A stretch of DNA of 64,000 nucleotides from NCBI RefSeq assembly GCF_000422445.1, contig NZ_AULU01000012.1, positions 124,001-188,000 of the forward strand. The letters run 5' to 3'. Shown here in pieces: positions 61,564 to 64,000 of this stretch (position 1 is the first letter of the stretch; every line of letters starts with the position of its first letter). The notes under the pieces were generated by a model. It saw only the letters and a program-made list of their open reading frames with translations. It was not told where the DNA came from and made no database searches. Source of the stretch: Paenibacillus assamensis DSM 18201. Lineage in GTDB: Bacteria; Bacillota; Bacilli; Paenibacillales; Paenibacillaceae. A program made the position numbers and the translations under genes.

Positions 61564-62625
61564 TTAAAGTTTGTTGATATTGCATACTTGAGCGGCTAGT
61601 CGAATGAGCTCATATGGGCGTTCAGGATAACGCATGCGCCACATTAATTGCTCAGCCGCACGCATACCCATTTCGTACATCGGAACGATGACGGTAGGAA
61701 GAGTTGGGTGGATTAATGATATTTCTGCAATATGATCGAATCCAGTCAACATGATTTCCTCCGGTATTTCACGGTTCTCTTGGCGGAGCAAATGCAGCAT
61801 CGTTAACGCAATCTCGTCATTGACGCATATAAAGGCGGTTGGGCGTTCCTTCATTGCTGCTAATGCTTGACGAAGAGAATGCTCATTATACTGATGCATA
61901 GGATCGTGGCTCGTAACCCCATACTTCTCTTCTATAAGTAGATGATGGTCCTGCATGGCGCGCTTAAATCCAAGCCAGCGTTCTTGGAAGCTGAGGCATG
62001 AACCGATATCGCCTACAAATCCAAGCTTACGATGTCCTTGGGCGATTAATGCGGACGTGATGCGATAGACACTATCTTCATTGTTCACGAGCATTACATC
62101 TGTGCACAGCTCATTCATGGAGAAGCTGGCATAAGTATCTACGAATAAGGCAGGTATATCGCTTTGCGCAATGAGCTGGTAGTATTCTTTTAAAAATGGC
62201 CCGATCATGACGAGGCCAGCCGACTGCTGTTCAGCAATGATGTCAGGCAGTTGGAGCGCTTGCTCATCCTCCCGATCGACGAGTGTCATGGTGACCATAT
62301 AGCGGTGTTCTTTTAGTGCCGCGTTCATGCCTTTCAGAAACTGTGACCAATAAGAGTTATTTACATAATCCGAATGGGATAGTAATGAAATAATACGGTT
62401 GCCTGTAGCCGAAGCTCGTTCGGGTTGCATCGCAGCGGTATGTGCTTGCAATTGTTCTAATATATCGGGAGGCAGCTTCGTATAGCCCATATCTACTGCT
62501 TGTTGAATGATGCGTAGACGGGTATCCTCGCGCAAGCCTGGCTCGTTGTTCAGTGCTTTCGATACGGTATTGCGCGATAACTTCATCGCATCAGCAATAT
62601 GTTGTTGGGTAATCTTTCGGGTCAT
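61564..62625 (-). CDS. LacI family transcriptional regulator
   Basis: A 353-residue regulator. The N-terminal LacI helix-turn-helix and hinge (QQHIADAMKLSRNTVSKALN, about 5-60) are followed by a periplasmic-binding-protein-like sugar-sensing domain (about 75-345: ISLLSHSDYVNNSYWSQFLK, HRKLGFVGDIGSCLSFQERW, ERPTAFICVNDEIALTMLHL, PTVIVPMYEMGMRAAEQL). AGGAGAG lies 7 bp before ATG 62625. It likely represses the downstream GH130 gene and itself, since a near-identical 21-bp site lies in both control regions. Confidence 0.92.
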   Translation of the reverse strand: MTRKITQQHIADAMKLSRNTVSKALNNEPGLREDTRLRIIQQAVDMGYTKLPPDILEQLQAHTAAMQPERASATGNRIISLLSHSDYVNNSYWSQFLKGMNAALKEHRYMVTMTLVDREDEQALQLPDIIAEQQSAGLVMIGPFLKEYYQLIAQSDIPALFVDTYASFSMNELCTDVMLVNNEDSVYRITSALIAQGHRKLGFVGDIGSCLSFQERWLGFKRAMQDHHLLIEEKYGVTSHDPMHQYNEHSLRQALAAMKERPTAFICVNDEIALTMLHLLRQENREIPEEIMLTGFDHIAEISLIHPTLPTVIVPMYEMGMRAAEQLMWRMRYPERPYELIRLAAQVCNINKL

Positions 62626-62966
62626 ATCGAATCTCTCCTGTATGTTCTATCCCTAGTTAGCGTTACAATTCACAAGTATATGATAACTTGACAATATTGA
62701 CAAATGTAAAGTTTACGAAAAGATGATGATTTTCTGAAGTTAGAATCATCTTCCCAACAAGGGATTTATCCTATGCTACACTGTATTAGGTGATGAAATA
62801 GGAAGGACCTGCTTTCTCCGTAAGGGCGAAGGTAGCAACGGTTGATCCGCCAGATATGAGTCTTACATTACGTAAAGCGTACGTACTGAGTAAGTCAGAG
62901 TAGATAAAGATAAAATGATAGATTAGCGGGTTGAACCATAGAGAAGAGAAGGGATGAATTTCGGGC
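62626..62966. other. Divergent intergenic region lacI-type / response regulator
   Basis: 341 bp with no supported ORF. It contains the lacI-type promoter and operator (62675-62717) and a hairpin at 62725-62750 (GATGATTTTCT with AGAATCATC). No clear promoter for the response regulator was identified. Confidence 0.4.
62675..62717 (-). promoter_or_regulatory. Promoter of the LacI-type gene overlapping its operator
   Basis: Minus strand -35 TTGTCA (62703-62698), 17-bp spacer, -10 TATACT (62680-62675). The operator-like sequence at 62697-62717 overlaps the -35 and contains the palindrome GTAAAGTTTAC (62707-62717), the layout expected for autorepression. Confidence 0.65.
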
Positions 62967-63677
62967 ATGACAACCATTCTAGTCGTAGATGATGACCGTG
63001 AGATAGCCAACTTGATACGGATTTATGTAACGAATGAAGGATATAGCTGCCTTATGGCACATGATGGGGAAGAGGCCATTCAGCAGTTGGAGAAACATGA
63101 TGTGAATTTAGTCGTTCTTGATGTGATGATGCCGAAGCTGGATGGCTTAACAGCCTGCCGAATTATACGTGAGCGGCATGCTTTGCCGATTCTGATGCTG
63201 AGTGCAAAGACGGAAGATATGGACAAGATTATGGGGCTAATGACAGGGGCGGATGATTACATGACGAAGCCGTTCAACCCTTTAGAGCTTATGGCTCGCA
63301 TCAAGTCGCTGCTGCGACGCTCGTACCAGCTAAATCAACGATTGCAGGTCAGCGGTTCCGGGACCGCGATGACCGCACAGCATGTAATTAGGCTCGGCGC
63401 GTTGGAGATCGATAAGGAGCAGCACCGTGTCAATGTGGATGGTCAACCGATTCATCTGACATCGATTGAATTTGATATTTTATATACGATGGCCAAGCAT
63501 CAGGGGCGTGTCTTTCGGGCAGAAGATATTTATGAATTGGTCTGGAATGAGCCTTTTCAAGGGGCGCACAACACCGTGGCGGCCCATATTAGCAAGCTGC
63601 GGGATAAGCTGAAGCGCAGCGGGCATTCCTGTATTCAGACGGTGTGGGGAGTGGGGTACAAGATTGAATTGGACTAA
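62967..63677 (+). CDS. OmpR/PhoB family response regulator (VanR-like)
   Basis: A 236-residue two-component regulator. The receiver domain (1-115) has the acidic pair DDD (8-10), phospho-acceptor Asp52 in VVLDVMMPK and Lys at about 101 in MTKPFNPLEL. A linker is followed by a winged-helix DNA-binding domain (about 140-234: LGALEIDKEQHRVNVDG, LTSIEFDILYTMAKHQGRVF, VAAHISKLRDKLK, TVWGVGYKIE). AGAAGGGA precedes ATG 62967. Its end overlaps the start of a sensor kinase gene by 14 bp, which fits a VanR/VanS-type pair. The signal is unknown. Confidence 0.94.
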   Translation: MTTILVVDDDREIANLIRIYVTNEGYSCLMAHDGEEAIQQLEKHDVNLVVLDVMMPKLDGLTACRIIRERHALPILMLSAKTEDMDKIMGLMTGADDYMTKPFNPLELMARIKSLLRRSYQLNQRLQVSGSGTAMTAQHVIRLGALEIDKEQHRVNVDGQPIHLTSIEFDILYTMAKHQGRVFRAEDIYELVWNEPFQGAHNTVAAHISKLRDKLKRSGHSCIQTVWGVGYKIELD

Positions 63678-64000
63678 ACAATTGACATGGAAGCTGCTTA
63701 TTAATGTGCTTCTTAGTATTTTGCTATCCGTAGCGACTGTATTTGCTCTGTTGCTGCTGTGCGTATTTCTGGTTGAAATGTTTGGGTTTGCACGGGATAT
63801 TTTCGGGGCAATAGAGGAAATTTTCCCACCAGAGTTGGTTATTACTGTTGTAGGTTTATTCTCGTTCTTCTTGTATTATTATTTGCTAATGCGCTTAACC
63901 GTTAAGCGTATTAACCAAGTTGTTACGACGGTTCAGGCGATTGCGGACGGCAATTTGGAACAGCGAATTAAAGTCCATTCTGAAGTGGATGAGCTGGGCA
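63664..64000 (+). CDS. Sensor histidine kinase, N-terminal part (runs off the window)
   Basis: An open frame from TTG 63664 (GTGGGG 7 bp upstream) to the window end gives about 112 residues beginning LNWTKQLTWKLLINVLLSIL. Two membrane helices are seen (about 9-33 and 57-76), separated by a short outside loop (EMFGFARDIFGAIEEIFPPE). A HAMP domain (LTVKRINQVVTTVQAIADGN, then LEQRIKVHSEVDELG) follows. The kinase core lies beyond 64000. TTG 63682 is a possible later start. It is the partner of the response regulator just upstream. Confidence 0.88.
   Translation, partial: MNWTKQLTWKLLINVLLSILLSVATVFALLLLCVFLVEMFGFARDIFGAIEEIFPPELVITVVGLFSFFLYYYLLMRLTVKRINQVVTTVQAIADGNLEQRIKVHSEVDELG

Overview
The window looks like chromosomal DNA of a low-to-medium GC, spore-former-type Firmicute, most likely Paenibacillaceae. 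This rests on gene content and style (strong AGGAGG ribosome sites, many GTG/TTG starts, CcpA cre boxes, YdjO-type cold protein, copper-amine-oxidase stalk protein, GH130 enzyme, viroplasmin-type RNase H). The genus is an inference. No rRNA, tRNA, prophage, IS element or CRISPR array is visible.

Layout. 0-6.8 kb: the tail of a sugar ABC permease, its solute-binding lipoprotein under a perfect cre box, a small exported protein, a 33-codon small ORF, a HlyC/CorC-type CBS membrane protein, a DoxX-like membrane protein, an unknown protein and a DegV protein. 6.8-16 kb: a MocR-type regulator that has lost its PLP lysine, a divergent GNAT acetyltransferase, a 1026-residue secreted seven-repeat protein, a copC-copD pair, an RNase H, a CHRD gene without a normal start codon and a YdjO gene with a structured leader. 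16-29 kb: a permuted NlpC/P60-like hydrolase beside a truncated copy of itself, a lipoprotein, an Fe/2OG oxygenase related to the BesD/HalD group, RluF, an alpha/beta hydrolase, a five-PAS histidine kinase, FabH, a TrmB regulator, an MFS pump and a second GNAT.

29-45.2 kb holds the most unusual content: a minus-strand run of seven genes with a divergent two-gene unit. It encodes two von Willebrand A proteins with membrane segments, a tubulin/FtsZ-superfamily protein with an intact GTP signature, a collinear diverged tubulin-like paralogue that has lost it, a beta-rich protein, a zinc-ribbon GTPase and a membrane-anchored GAP1-type GTPase-associated protein. The divergent genes encode a 49-residue membrane peptide translationally coupled to a zinc-ribbon membrane protein. 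A MORN-repeat membrane protein lies just beyond. I read this as a membrane-linked, NTP-dependent system, possibly a conflict/defence or stress-sensing system. The function is not known from sequence.

46-64 kb is mostly housekeeping: odhA-odhB (2-oxoglutarate dehydrogenase E1/E2), a DHA2 drug-efflux protein with a TetR regulator, a thiamine-binding-type protein, an acetate transporter, an HxlR regulator, zwf and a short 6-phosphogluconate dehydrogenase, a GH130 mannoside phosphorylase with its LacI regulator (shared operator at both promoters), and an OmpR-type response regulator with the start of its kinase.

Four intergenic elements of about 180 bp, in two sequence families, share one architecture: two direct units about 50 bp apart followed by two inverted units about 50 bp apart, so each can fold into a long hairpin. 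Two 9-bp-unit tandem arrays are also present.
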